Shown here: in pieces, positions 17,143 to 26,716 of the stretch
Position numbering within the stretch: position 1 is the first letter of the stretch
Layout of the letters: each line of letters begins with the position of its first letter
NCBI RefSeq assembly: GCF_040833985.1
Contig: NZ_CP162139.1
Coordinates: forward strand, 1,632,001-1,696,000
Origin: Leptospira sp. WS4.C2
GTDB lineage: Bacteria > Spirochaetota > Leptospiria > Leptospirales > Leptospiraceae
Length of the DNA: 64,000 nucleotides
Reading direction: 5' to 3'
Position numbers and translations under genes: made by a program
Notes under the pieces: generated by a model
Told to the model about the DNA's origin: nothing
Database searches by the model: none
The model's input: only the letters and a program-made list of their open reading frames with translations

Positions 17143-19890
17143 TTGAAACCCAGCTCTCTTCCGCCAATCATTCGAAAAAACGAGGAAGGCGGATTTTACC
17201 TTTCATCTTCTTCTGAATTGGATGACTTGTACCATTTTATCCTTGGTCAAGCAAAACGACTTGTTTCAGCAAAATCAGCAGCTTTCTATTTTAGAAATGA
17301 AAGAGGAAATCTAAGCCGTTTTGGTTTAGTCGGCGACAAATCCAGTGCGGGTTTGGTTGCCAAACATGTTTTCAAAACTCGCAAAAGTATCCTCATCAAA
17401 AAAGGATCTCATTTAAAGGATTCTGATGGTCCTGTTGCGGAGTCTTATATCGCCTGTTATGTGGGTGATGAAATAGGGGATTTGGCTCTCGGGGTTCTTG
17501 TTTTAGAAGGAATCAAACATTTCCAAAATTTTTCGGAACAGGATTTAGACTTAATTAATTATTTTAGTGCCAACTTAAACGCATTATTGAAAGATACAGT
17601 CCTTTCAGAGGCAGAGCCGCAATTTTTTAATTCTCTCACGACTTCCATTTTACTTCTCATTGATAATGCCAACATTCATAACAATAATAACAGACTTCAG
17701 TATTTTTTAGAGGAAATCATTCGAGTTGCTGTTCTTATCAATACCAGTGTAGATTTGGAACATGTCCTTATTATGGTTATGGAGTCCGCCAAATCTGTAT
17801 TTCGTACAGAAGCAAGCTCACTACTTCTGTTAGATGATAAAAAAGAGTATCTTATCTTTCATACAGTGACTGGTGAAAAACGCGAAGAAGTCGCTAAGAT
17901 TAAGGTTCCAGTGGGCCAAGGGATTGCAGGGACAGTTGCTGTCACCAAACAACCCATGATCATTAACGATGCCCAAAATGACAATCGTGTCTTCCGGGAT
18001 GTGGACAAAGCTTCTAATTTCATTACCCGAAATATCCTCGCAAGTCCACTCATCGTTGGAGACGAGGTTATTGGTGTGATTGAAGCCATCAACACCATCG
18101 ACAGAAATAATTTTAGCCAAGATGATATTGATACCTTTTTGTCCTTCTCTAGTGCTTGCGCCGTAGCCATTCAAAAAACGCGGTTACTCGAAAATCTCAA
18201 TGAAACTAACTTAGAACTCAAACAAAAATTGAGTACTTTGGAATCAATTTTTGATCTGGGCCAAGCAGTTCTCGAATCCCACGATGAACTGGGTCTAATG
18301 TCCAAAACTTTGAGCATTCTCACCAAAGAGCTGTCATGTGAAGATGCGGGTATGGTCATTATTGAAGAAAAAAACAAAAACCGGATACAGGTTTATGCAA
18401 GGCAACTTGGGATTGTTCGTGAGTCTTTTTTTCCAATGCAAGAGAGTCGTCTTTTCTTAAGTCTAATGGAATCGGGAAATCCTCGGATGGCGGTGGTTTC
18501 GCCACAACTAGAAGAATCCTTTTTAGAATTAGAATTTTATACCTTAAAGAAAAATTTTCTTATTTTGCCCATTGCCCCTCGTGGAGGAAGTTTAAGAGCC
18601 GCTCTCTATGTGAGCGGAAAACAATCGGCACATTCCTTTAATGAAACAGACCTTCGGATGTTAAAGACTTTGTCTTCTCCGCTTGCAAAGGCTTACGAAA
18701 ACTTAAAACTCAACCAAGAGATCATCACAAAAAAATCGATTGAAAAAGAAATCGAGATCACAAGAAAAATCCAGAACAATATTCTTCCGAACTCACTCAT
18801 CCAGTCTCCGTTATTTGATCTGGGTGTGATGTCTGTTGCCGCCAAAGAAGTGTCAGGCGATTTCTATGATTTCCATTCTTTTGGTGAGGACCAATTTTCG
18901 TTTTTAGTAGCCGATGTTTCGGGAAAAAGTTTACCTGCGGCCATATTTATGGCGATGTCTAGTTCCATCATTCGCACACTTTCTAGGACCACTGACCTTT
19001 CTCCTTCAGAACTTCTTTTTCGTGCCAACCAACTGATTTACGAAGATTCCCAATCAGGAATGTTTGTGACTCTTTTTCTTGTGAATTACCAAAGAAGGAC
19101 TAGAACTTTGAAGTTTGCCTCGGCTGGCCACAACGACCAAATTTGGATTCGTAAAGATGGAAGTTTTGAACTTCTCAAAGGGAAGGGCGCTCCCTTGGGT
19201 GTAGTGCCGCAAACCAACTACCAGGGGGGAGAAATCCAAATAGAACCGGGAGACATTTTGGTCTTTTATACAGACGGGGCCATTGAAGAAAAAAATCCTG
19301 ATGAGGAAGAATATGGTCTCGACCGTTTCATAGAATTCATTATTGAAAGAAGGCTTGATTCTTCCCAAAAAATCGTGGAAGCAGTCTACGATGATATCCG
19401 TAAGTTCTCTCGTTCCGAAGAACAATACGATGACTTTACCGTGATGATCCTAAAATTTGCAGAAGTGACGAGTTTTGAAATTTCGAAAGTATTTCCTGCT
19501 CATCCCGATGCAATCCCCCACCTTCGCGATTTTATTTCCGAACATTTAGAAGGCAAAATCACAAAACCCTTTGCCTTTGATGATGTTCTTATATCTTTGG
19601 ATGAAGCAGCAACCAATATAGTCATGCACAGCTACAAGGATACAGAACTAAGCCAACCTAGTTTTGAATGTAGAGTGGAATTGATTGGAGACAATCTTAA
19701 GGTTGTCCTCATTGACGAGGGAAAACCTTTTGACAGAAAAAAAGTTCCTAAACCTTCCGTAGAAGCCAATTTAAAGGGTGAGCGGAAGGGAGGATTCGGC
19801 GTTTATCTCATGGAGACTCTGATGGACAAAGTGTCCTATGACTTCAATGGGAAACAAAACATAACCTATTTGGAGAAAACTATTGTATGA
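17143..19890 (+). CDS. GAF-domain SpoIIE phosphatase fused to an anti-sigma-type ATPase
   Basis: A 915-residue cytoplasmic regulator. Order: GAF-like domain (about 22-150), clear GAF (about 200-345, with VGQGIAGTVAVTKQPMIIND), weaker GAF-like region (365-520), SpoIIE/PP2C phosphatase (about 535-770, metal-binding EVSGDFYD at 569-576, ADVSGKSLPA, YTDGA at 709, DDF at 763-765), then an RsbW/SpoIIAB-like HATPase (about 785-915, N-box LDEAATNIVMHSY from 819, G-box GGFGVYLM near 885). This fuses the phosphatase and kinase-type halves of a partner switch that act on STAS proteins; the next gene is a STAS protein overlapping by 4 bp. TTG start at 17143, probably translationally coupled. Confidence 0.88.
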   Translation: MKPSSLPPIIRKNEEGGFYLSSSSELDDLYHFILGQAKRLVSAKSAAFYFRNERGNLSRFGLVGDKSSAGLVAKHVFKTRKSILIKKGSHLKDSDGPVAESYIACYVGDEIGDLALGVLVLEGIKHFQNFSEQDLDLINYFSANLNALLKDTVLSEAEPQFFNSLTTSILLLIDNANIHNNNNRLQYFLEEIIRVAVLINTSVDLEHVLIMVMESAKSVFRTEASSLLLLDDKKEYLIFHTVTGEKREEVAKIKVPVGQGIAGTVAVTKQPMIINDAQNDNRVFRDVDKASNFITRNILASPLIVGDEVIGVIEAINTIDRNNFSQDDIDTFLSFSSACAVAIQKTRLLENLNETNLELKQKLSTLESIFDLGQAVLESHDELGLMSKTLSILTKELSCEDAGMVIIEEKNKNRIQVYARQLGIVRESFFPMQESRLFLSLMESGNPRMAVVSPQLEESFLELEFYTLKKNFLILPIAPRGGSLRAALYVSGKQSAHSFNETDLRMLKTLSSPLAKAYENLKLNQEIITKKSIEKEIEITRKIQNNILPNSLIQSPLFDLGVMSVAAKEVSGDFYDFHSFGEDQFSFLVADVSGKSLPAAIFMAMSSSIIRTLSRTTDLSPSELLFRANQLIYEDSQSGMFVTLFLVNYQRRTRTLKFASAGHNDQIWIRKDGSFELLKGKGAPLGVVPQTNYQGGEIQIEPGDILVFYTDGAIEEKNPDEEEYGLDRFIEFIIERRLDSSQKIVEAVYDDIRKFSRSEEQYDDFTVMILKFAEVTSFEISKVFPAHPDAIPHLRDFISEHLEGKITKPFAFDDVLISLDEAATNIVMHSYKDTELSQPSFECRVELIGDNLKVVLIDEGKPFDRKKVPKPSVEANLKGERKGGFGVYLMETLMDKVSYDFNGKQNITYLEKTIV

Positions 19891-20228
19891 ACGAAGATAA
19901 AATTGGAATCCATTCGGAAGCAGTTGGTGACAAGATGGTTGTACATGTCCAAGGCAATTTGGATGTTCACAACACACATAAAATAGAAAAGGATTTGATG
20001 GCCCTTGTCGGTGCCGCGGGTAAACCGGTCGTTTTCAATTTAAGTGATGTTCCCTTTATTTCTTCTGCAGGACTTCGATTGCTCGTAACAACGCTGCGTC
20101 TTTGCCAAGAACAAAAGATAAGCATTTCGATTTGTGGTCTCCAACCGGCAGTAGAGAAAGTATTCGATATCATTGGAATGCAACAGCTATTTACAATTTA
20201 TCCTGATTTGAGCTCTGCTCTGAAGTAA
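19887..20228 (+). CDS. STAS-domain anti-sigma factor antagonist
   Basis: 113 residues, a single STAS domain of the SpoIIAA/RsbV type. The phosphorylation-site region [13 protein letters not shown] (about residues 51-63) has the conserved Ser-Ser-Ala-Gly-Leu. Its ATG overlaps the TGA of the phosphatase/ATPase gene, so it is the obvious substrate of that protein. No sigma factor gene is adjacent, so the final target may be a sigma factor elsewhere or a non-transcriptional partner. Confidence 0.9.
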   Translation: MNEDKIGIHSEAVGDKMVVHVQGNLDVHNTHKIEKDLMALVGAAGKPVVFNLSDVPFISSAGLRLLVTTLRLCQEQKISISICGLQPAVEKVFDIIGMQQLFTIYPDLSSALK

Positions 20229-20230
20229 AA

Positions 20231-20248
20231 ATCACTTTTCTAAGTGAT
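20231..20248. promoter_or_regulatory. 18-bp palindrome, possible operator
   Basis: ATCACTT-N4-AAGTGAT is a perfect 7+7 inverted repeat just after the STAS stop and 28 nt before the acyl-CoA carboxylase start. No T-run follows, so it is not an intrinsic terminator. The form suits a dimeric repressor, but no regulator is known. Confidence 0.4.
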
Positions 20249-20275
20249 CCTAAACAAAACATTGGAAAAAAACTT

Positions 20276-21922
20276 ATGGAAACCAAGCAGTATTCCCTAA
20301 ACAACCCGTTCAAAGAAACCAAGGCTCCGGAAACGCAAACCGGAATTTATGATGATGCTCTCAAATTAGGAAAGGAACTCATTGAGAAACCAATCCTTGG
20401 AGGCGGAGAAGATAGAATCCGCGTCCAACACTCTAAAAGCCGTATGACGGTTTGGGAGAGGATCAAAGTCCTTACTGATGAAGAACCTAATATCACCTAC
20501 CAAAACTGGGGACCCAATTTAGATGGGGCTTCCATTGTTACAGGAATTTTAAATATCAAAGGACGAGATGTTGCCATTTACGGACATGACTTCACACTGC
20601 GTGCAGGCTCCATGGATGCCACGAATGGAAGTAAACTAGCTCGTCTCATCCAAATGGCTGGAACTCATGGGATCCCGCTCATAGGTATGAACGACTCAGC
20701 GGGTGCTTATGTTCCTGCGGGAGTGGGTGGGCTTGATGGATATTCCGAAGCCTTTACCGCACTTCGAAAGATCAGTGGTGTGGTTCCTTCCGTTATGTTG
20801 ATGTTTGGTTTTAACGCAGGAGGAGGAGCATACCTTCCACGCCAAGGATCTTTTATGATCCAGAGTGATGGAACCTTCTTTGGTCTGACTGGCCCTGGTG
20901 TAGTTAAGTCCGTACTTGGTGAGGACATCTCTGCCGAGGATTTAGGTGGACCCAAAGTTCATGGACAATCCGGTGTGGTTGACCTTGTGACCAATGATGA
21001 GTTAGGTTCACTCAGAACTGCCATTCGCCTTCTTTCCTACTTACCAGACAATAACCATAGTTTTGCGCCATTTTATCCTACTTCGGATCCTGTAGACAGA
21101 TTCATTTACGAAGAAGACATCCTTTTTAGAAAAACATTCAATTCCCCAACAGGAATGAACACTCCGTTTGATATCACTTTGTATTTACAACAAATCTGCG
21201 ACCATGGTGAGTTCTTTGAATTACAACCACAAAGAGCAAGAAACATTGTCACAGCTTTTGGACGGATCGGTGGTCATGTTGTTGGTTTTCTCGCCAATAA
21301 CTCGGCTGTATCCTCTGGTCAGATAGATATCGGTGCATCTCGTAAAGGAACTCGTTTCGTAAGATTTTGTAACTTATACAATATCCCTATGGTATTCATT
21401 GAAGATACAACAGGATTTTTACCAGGTCGTGACCAAGAACACAATGGGATTGTTCTCGAAGGTAGAAAACTTCTCGATTCCATCATTGATCTTCGCACTC
21501 CAAGACTCACTCTAATCATCCGAAACGCGTTTGGTGGAGCTTATGCAACATTCAACTCGTATTTTACGGGAGCCTCAATGGTGTTCGCTCTCCCTACAGC
21601 AAGAATTGCAGTAATGGGTCCTGCTGGAAAAGAGTATGTTTACAAGGATGAAATCACAGGAATTCAAAAAGAATTTTTGGCCAATGTAAAAAAAGGAATG
21701 AGTGAAAAGGAAGCTGCTTCCATTCGCGATGCCAAACTTTTTGAAATAGGCCAAAGATACGAAAAAGAACTCATGAATCCAAAAGAAGCACTTTCTCTAG
21801 GTTCTGTTTCCTCAATCATTTTGCCAGGATACACAAGAAATGTGTTATCTAAAAACTTGAGTTTCCTGATGTCCAAATACAAACCGGCGGAAATGTCCGG
21901 TCCTCAAAGGGAGTTTGAATAA
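20276..21922 (+). CDS. Acyl-CoA carboxylase carboxyltransferase subunit
   Basis: Transfers CO2 from carboxybiotin to an acyl-CoA. The 548 residues contain two crotonase-like carboxyltransferase halves: N-terminal half with [19 protein letters not shown] and the oxyanion region [13 protein letters not shown]-terminal half with [27 protein letters not shown] and [20 protein letters not shown]. Whether the substrate is acetyl-, propionyl- or methylcrotonyl-CoA cannot be told. It lies 5 nt before the biotin carboxylase/carrier gene, and the two should form one enzyme. Confidence 0.9.
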   Translation: METKQYSLNNPFKETKAPETQTGIYDDALKLGKELIEKPILGGGEDRIRVQHSKSRMTVWERIKVLTDEEPNITYQNWGPNLDGASIVTGILNIKGRDVAIYGHDFTLRAGSMDATNGSKLARLIQMAGTHGIPLIGMNDSAGAYVPAGVGGLDGYSEAFTALRKISGVVPSVMLMFGFNAGGGAYLPRQGSFMIQSDGTFFGLTGPGVVKSVLGEDISAEDLGGPKVHGQSGVVDLVTNDELGSLRTAIRLLSYLPDNNHSFAPFYPTSDPVDRFIYEEDILFRKTFNSPTGMNTPFDITLYLQQICDHGEFFELQPQRARNIVTAFGRIGGHVVGFLANNSAVSSGQIDIGASRKGTRFVRFCNLYNIPMVFIEDTTGFLPGRDQEHNGIVLEGRKLLDSIIDLRTPRLTLIIRNAFGGAYATFNSYFTGASMVFALPTARIAVMGPAGKEYVYKDEITGIQKEFLANVKKGMSEKEAASIRDAKLFEIGQRYEKELMNPKEALSLGSVSSIILPGYTRNVLSKNLSFLMSKYKPAEMSGPQREFE

Positions 21923-21927
21923 TTTCC

Positions 21928-24681
21928 ATGTTAGATAAGAATTTAAAACGCATTCAGTTCCAAGAATCCGATTCCGCGTGGATTCGGTCCTTTAGTGTAG
22001 AATCGATCAAGTGCCTTATTGTTTGTCGTGGCCCAGTTCGTAAAGAAACCATGGATGTTTTTGATGCCATTGGTGTGAAAGAATACGGAATTTTACTTTC
22101 CGAAAAAGATTCCATTGTCTATCCAAAGGCTCTGGCACCTGAGCTTCGTAACTTCCGTTTTGCGGAAAATATCCACCGTGTTCCAGACTATATGGGAGCA
22201 GGGAAAGAAGAGAAAGAACAACGGATCCACCAAATCATTGGAATTGCTAAAAACAATGGATACACTCACATCTTTGCTGGTTACGGATTTATGGCAGAAG
22301 ATGCAGAATTTATCGAAGCCATTGAAAAAGCGGGAATTATTTTTATGGGGCCAAGTTCCCATGTAGCGAAAGGTGCCGGTGCCAAAGATGAGGCAAAAAA
22401 ACTTGCTAGAAGTCTCAATGTATCGGTAACCCCTGGTGTGGATAATATTACCGCTCTTGCTTTACTCCGTAAAACTGGAAATTTCAAAGACGGACTGCTA
22501 AAAGTAGCTAAAGAAAATAACTTAAACTTTTCTTTTAATGATGCAAGGTCTCTCGAAGACAATGCGGAAGATTTACTCCAACTATCTTATGAAAAAACCA
22601 TAGACATCACTTCCATCCCTGATTTACAAAAAGAATCTGCCATCCTTTGTGAAGACATTTGGAAAAAATATCCAGGCAAACGGGTTCGATTCAAATACAT
22701 CGGTGGTGGTGGGGGGAAAGGACAACGTGTTATCAGTGAAAAATCTGAAATTGATGCAGCAGTCATGGAGATCCTTGCAGAATCGAAAGTCACTGCCGTT
22801 GGTTCCAATAGAAACTTCCTTATCGAGTTAAATATTGAAAACACTCGCCATAATGAAATCCAGTTAATTGGTAACGGAGAATGGTCTTTGTCACTTGGTG
22901 GTCGTGATTGTTCCTTACAAATGCACGAACAAAAACTTTTAGAGATTTCGCAAACTGTAGAGTTACTGCAAAAGGAAGCGGATTTAGTTCGCTCTTCCAA
23001 TTCTAAAAAAGCAGCGATTCTCGACAAAGACGTTCAAACTCTAAAGGATATGGAAAACCAAGCAGAAGTGTTTGGAAAAGCCATTCGTTTGAATTCAGTT
23101 TCAACTTTTGAATGTATTGTGGAAGGAAATAGTTTCTTCTTTATGGAAGTAAACACAAGGATCCAGGTGGAACACCGTGTTACCGAGATGGTGTACAAAA
23201 TGAAGTTCACCAATCCCAATGATCCGAATGATTTCTTTTACATTGATTCCCTTGTGGAAGCGATGGCAGTTCTTTCCATCCATGGCCCACGGGTTCCTAA
23301 ACCGGAACGAATTGTACGGAATGTATCTGGGGCGGAAGTGCGAATCAACGCCACAAACCGTGCTCTCCAACCACATGCGGGTGGGATCATCCAAAACTGG
23401 TCTAATGCACTTCCTGAAGAGATCCGAGATGACCAAGGAATTTGTACTCGTAACCCCGATACCGGTGCCTTTGTTCACTACAATCTAGCAGGTGCTTATG
23501 ATTCTAACGTAGCTCTCATTGTTTCCTACGGGAATTCGAGAACTGAAAACTTAGAAATTTTAGGGAACATACTCCGCAAAACAGAGCTTAGGGGGCAAAA
23601 CCTCGAAACAAACTTACTTGTTCACTATGGTCTTATCCAGTGGATTTTGGGTAAGGATGCCATGTTCAAACCATCTACGGCTTTTATGATTTCTTATTTA
23701 GCCGGAATTGGTGCCTTACAATCCATTATCAATGATTTGGATTTAGAGTATCTTTGGATGGAAAAAACGAAGGCTGCCGATGCGGATCTAAAGAAAGTTC
23801 TAAACAAAAAAATGACTCTTGTCATTCGTCCGTTGGAACGGTTACTTGCGAACCCACACCTTCTGGGTGGATTTTTAGGATATTTTGACGGCAAACTTTG
23901 GACTCGTTCTGGGAACAATGTGGCCTTCAATGAAAACCCTATCCATTTTTTGGATTCTTTGTATTACTACTTGAATTTAGATACAACAGAAGAGAAAGCA
24001 AGTTCAGAAAAGATTTGGGATCATGATGCAAACCTGCTCACAGAAGCAAAAGCTTTCTATTCCGAACTTTCAGTAAGAACGGGCCTTAATTCTTGGAAAG
24101 AACTTTCGGAGGCATTAGCCAAAGGTAAAAATCCTTCGAAGTCACTATCCGAGGAACTCTGGAGTGCATCACTTGCAAGCCATAATGGTTTTCAAGCCGG
24201 TCTTGAAACTCTTTTGTTACTTCCCAAAATCGGTATCAAGGCTAACTTCTTTGGTTTGGATGTGAATGCAGATTTGGATGGAGTAGTTCCTGATGAATTC
24301 AAAAACAAGGACACAAGAGATGCATTAATCAAAACCTTGAATCCTCCACCGAAAATGTCTGGAGATGAAATTGTGGCACCAATGGGTGGAATGTTCTATT
24401 CCAAGGAAGCACCAAACCTTCCACCGCTCATCAATGAAGGGGATCATTTCCAAGCAGGACAACCACTCTTTATCATTGAGGTGATGAAGATGTTTAATAA
24501 AATCTTAGCGCCTGTGAGCGGGACAATGGTGAAAAATTTGATGGTGGATTCTGATGGAAAGATTGTAACAAAAGCACAACCCATCTTTAAAATCAAACCA
24601 GACGAAATTCTGAAGGAAGAGTCTCCTGAAGACATTCGTGCAAGAAAAGTAAAAGTAACGAAAGAGTTGGGGTTCGGGTAA
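21928..24681 (+). CDS. Biotin carboxylase/biotin carrier fusion subunit of acyl-CoA carboxylase
   Basis: A 917-residue partner of the upstream carboxyltransferase. N-terminal biotin-carboxylase domain with a divergent entry sequence, ATP-grasp glycine loop (KYIGGGGGKGQRVIS, about 255) and the active-site signature FMEVNTRIQVEHRVTEM (about 405). The C-terminal biotinyl domain carries EVMKM with the biotin lysine at 854. About 75 residues separate the first ATP-grasp segment (TPGVDN) from the glycine loop, longer than in standard biotin carboxylases, and a helical region of about 300 residues lies before the biotinyl domain. Its stop codon directly abuts that of cheB on the other strand. Confidence 0.88.
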   Translation: MLDKNLKRIQFQESDSAWIRSFSVESIKCLIVCRGPVRKETMDVFDAIGVKEYGILLSEKDSIVYPKALAPELRNFRFAENIHRVPDYMGAGKEEKEQRIHQIIGIAKNNGYTHIFAGYGFMAEDAEFIEAIEKAGIIFMGPSSHVAKGAGAKDEAKKLARSLNVSVTPGVDNITALALLRKTGNFKDGLLKVAKENNLNFSFNDARSLEDNAEDLLQLSYEKTIDITSIPDLQKESAILCEDIWKKYPGKRVRFKYIGGGGGKGQRVISEKSEIDAAVMEILAESKVTAVGSNRNFLIELNIENTRHNEIQLIGNGEWSLSLGGRDCSLQMHEQKLLEISQTVELLQKEADLVRSSNSKKAAILDKDVQTLKDMENQAEVFGKAIRLNSVSTFECIVEGNSFFFMEVNTRIQVEHRVTEMVYKMKFTNPNDPNDFFYIDSLVEAMAVLSIHGPRVPKPERIVRNVSGAEVRINATNRALQPHAGGIIQNWSNALPEEIRDDQGICTRNPDTGAFVHYNLAGAYDSNVALIVSYGNSRTENLEILGNILRKTELRGQNLETNLLVHYGLIQWILGKDAMFKPSTAFMISYLAGIGALQSIINDLDLEYLWMEKTKAADADLKKVLNKKMTLVIRPLERLLANPHLLGGFLGYFDGKLWTRSGNNVAFNENPIHFLDSLYYYLNLDTTEEKASSEKIWDHDANLLTEAKAFYSELSVRTGLNSWKELSEALAKGKNPSKSLSEELWSASLASHNGFQAGLETLLLLPKIGIKANFFGLDVNADLDGVVPDEFKNKDTRDALIKTLNPPPKMSGDEIVAPMGGMFYSKEAPNLPPLINEGDHFQAGQPLFIIEVMKMFNKILAPVSGTMVKNLMVDSDGKIVTKAQPIFKIKPDEILKEESPEDIRARKVKVTKELGFG

Positions 24682-25734
24682 TCAACCGTAACCCACAATG
24701 GTTTTGTAGATTTCAGTCAAAGGGAGGATGTGGTTCACACTTCCTCTCTTGATTGCTTCCTTCGGCATCCCAAACACAACAGATGATTCTTCATTTTGGG
24801 CAATGGTATCGGCCCCTGCTTCTTTCATCTCAAGTAACCCAGAAGCTCCATCATCACCCATCCCTGTCATAATGATTCCTTTTGCATTTTGTCCTGCATG
24901 TCTTGCCACAGAACGAAAGAGTACATCGACAGATGGTTTGTGTCTGTTGACAAGAGGACCATCCATAACTTCCACATAATACTGTGCTCCCGAGCGTTTC
25001 ACTGTCATATGACGGTTCCCTGGTGCAATGAGGGCTAGGCCTCGCACCACACGGTCTCCATCTTTTGCTTCTCTGACACTAATTTCGCAAATGGAATCCA
25101 AACGTTTTGCAAATGTTTCCGTAAATTTTTCTGGCATATGTTGGACTATGACAATGCCTGGAGTTTTGTCCCTGGGCAATTTGGTGAGAACTTCTTCCAA
25201 GGCAATCGTACCTCCTGTGGAAGTTCCAATTGCGACAATCTTTTCCGTTGCTTGTAATTGGGAGATGTCTTGTTTTTTTTCTGATTTGATCGTGAATTGT
25301 TTTTGGTTCGAAAGATTTGGAAGTGCTCTTAAAGAAACAGAAGCTGCTGCCATTACAGCATCTGTCAGTTCAATTGTGCTTTCATTCAAAAAATCTTTTA
25401 ATCCAATTTTTGGTTTTGTTATGATATCACAGGCTCCGAGGCTCATAGCAATCATTGCTGTATCGGAACCTTCTGTTGTTAAAGTGGAACATATGACAAC
25501 GGGAGTGGGTCTTTCTGACATGATCTTTTTTAAAAAAGATAACCCATCCATTCTAGGCATTTCGATATCCAATACGATGACATCTGGCCAATTCTGATTC
25601 ATTTTATCCAAGGCAAAAATTGGATCGGAAGCACTACCTAAAAATTCAAAATTTGAATCTGATTTAAAAACTTCAGTTAATACTTGTCTTACGACAGCAG
25701 AGTCATCGATCACAAAAACTTTAATTTTCTTCAT
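24682..25734 (-). CDS. cheB: Chemotaxis protein-glutamate methylesterase
   Basis: Removes methyl groups from (and deamidates) chemoreceptors when phosphorylated by CheA. Receiver domain 1-120 with phospho-acceptor Asp56; linker; methylesterase domain with catalytic Ser172 (AIGTSTGG), His199 (QHMPEKF) and Asp295 (GMGDDGASG). 350 residues, normal. It is the last gene of the chemosensory cluster, 4 nt after cheD. No cheR partner is in the window. Confidence 0.96.
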   Translation of the reverse strand: MKKIKVFVIDDSAVVRQVLTEVFKSDSNFEFLGSASDPIFALDKMNQNWPDVIVLDIEMPRMDGLSFLKKIMSERPTPVVICSTLTTEGSDTAMIAMSLGACDIITKPKIGLKDFLNESTIELTDAVMAAASVSLRALPNLSNQKQFTIKSEKKQDISQLQATEKIVAIGTSTGGTIALEEVLTKLPRDKTPGIVIVQHMPEKFTETFAKRLDSICEISVREAKDGDRVVRGLALIAPGNRHMTVKRSGAQYYVEVMDGPLVNRHKPSVDVLFRSVARHAGQNAKGIIMTGMGDDGASGLLEMKEAGADTIAQNEESSVVFGMPKEAIKRGSVNHILPLTEIYKTIVGYG

Positions 25735-25738
25735 AAAA

Positions 25739-26227
25739 CTATTTTTTCTCTACCCAGACTTCGCCGTCCCAAACGGTAAAGTATATCTTCCTGGATAAAG
25801 TCCCACCAACGTCTTCGGATAGAATTTTGATTTCATTTTCTTTAAGAATTTTTTTTGCAAACTCAGCATTTCTTGTACCTACGAGAGATGTAGAATTGTC
25901 CTTTAGAATTTCTCTTTCTTCATGCAGAAACATATTGGATCCTCCAAATACTTTCGCAAAATATTCGTTTGGCTGCGATCTGTGTTTTTTCATTTCCGCT
26001 AAAAAAAAAGAAACTGCATCGACTCCATATTTGTGGGTTTTTTCGGAATGGAGATCGGCTGCGGTAGGGAGAAGGTAATGGCACATACCTCCTAAATGCC
26101 GAGTAGGATGCCATAAAACTATGGAGACACAAGACCCAAGTAATGTTCTGACCCTAAATTCCGGCCCACCGAAGAATATCTCTCCGGGGTTTAGGAAACG
26201 ATCAATCACTTCATTCGGAGAATCCAT
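25739..26227 (-). CDS. cheD: Chemoreceptor glutamine deamidase CheD
   Basis: Deamidates receptor glutamines and in other bacteria binds CheC or CheX. In 162 residues it keeps the catalytic Cys33 in [11 protein letters not shown] and His50 in GGMCHYLLP, as well as the [14 protein letters not shown] C-terminal helix (here [13 protein letters not shown]). The ATG overlaps the cheW stop by one base, so translation is probably coupled. Confidence 0.94.
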   Translation of the reverse strand: MDSPNEVIDRFLNPGEIFFGGPEFRVRTLLGSCVSIVLWHPTRHLGGMCHYLLPTAADLHSEKTHKYGVDAVSFFLAEMKKHRSQPNEYFAKVFGGSNMFLHEEREILKDNSTSLVGTRNAEFAKKILKENEIKILSEDVGGTLSRKIYFTVWDGEVWVEKK

Positions 26228-26703
26228 TACATCACATTCGACGATGTTTCTTGAATAGATTGTAACTCCGAAAGTTCCAGAATTTGGTTCACTTTCAGAA
26301 TAATCACAAATTTATTTTCTAATTTCCCGAGACCTTGGATAAAATCTAAACGAATTTTTGATCCAAAACTGGGAGGTTCTTCGATAGAATCAGGTGGAAT
26401 GTCTACCACTTCGTTGACTGCATCTACTAGAAGTCCTACATCTACAATTTCATTTTCCAGTTTAATTTCTGTAATGATGATACAAGTTTTTCGATTTGTT
26501 TCTGTTTTCTTTTTGTAAAATCTCGTATTGAGATCAATGACTGGAACGACATTCCCTCTGAGATTGATAACTCCAGGAATGTATTCCGGCATCATCGGAA
26601 CGTGGGTCACTGACTCAAATTCGATGATCTCTTTGATATACAAAATTCCTAAGCCAAAGAGCTCTTCCGAAATCAAAAAAGTTAAGTATTGGAGTTCCTG
26701 CAT
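26227..26703 (-). CDS. cheW: Chemotaxis coupling protein CheW
   Basis: Adaptor joining receptors to CheA. The 158 residues form one CheW fold: LQYLTFLISEELFGLGILYIKEI at the start, the signature MPEYIPGVINLRGNVVPVIDL (about 37-57), and VGLLVDAVNEVVDIPP. It lies between the MCP gene and cheD. Confidence 0.95.
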   Translation of the reverse strand: MQELQYLTFLISEELFGLGILYIKEIIEFESVTHVPMMPEYIPGVINLRGNVVPVIDLNTRFYKKKTETNRKTCIIITEIKLENEIVDVGLLVDAVNEVVDIPPDSIEEPPSFGSKIRLDFIQGLGKLENKFVIILKVNQILELSELQSIQETSSNVM

Positions 26704-26716
26704 ATGGGTATCCTAC

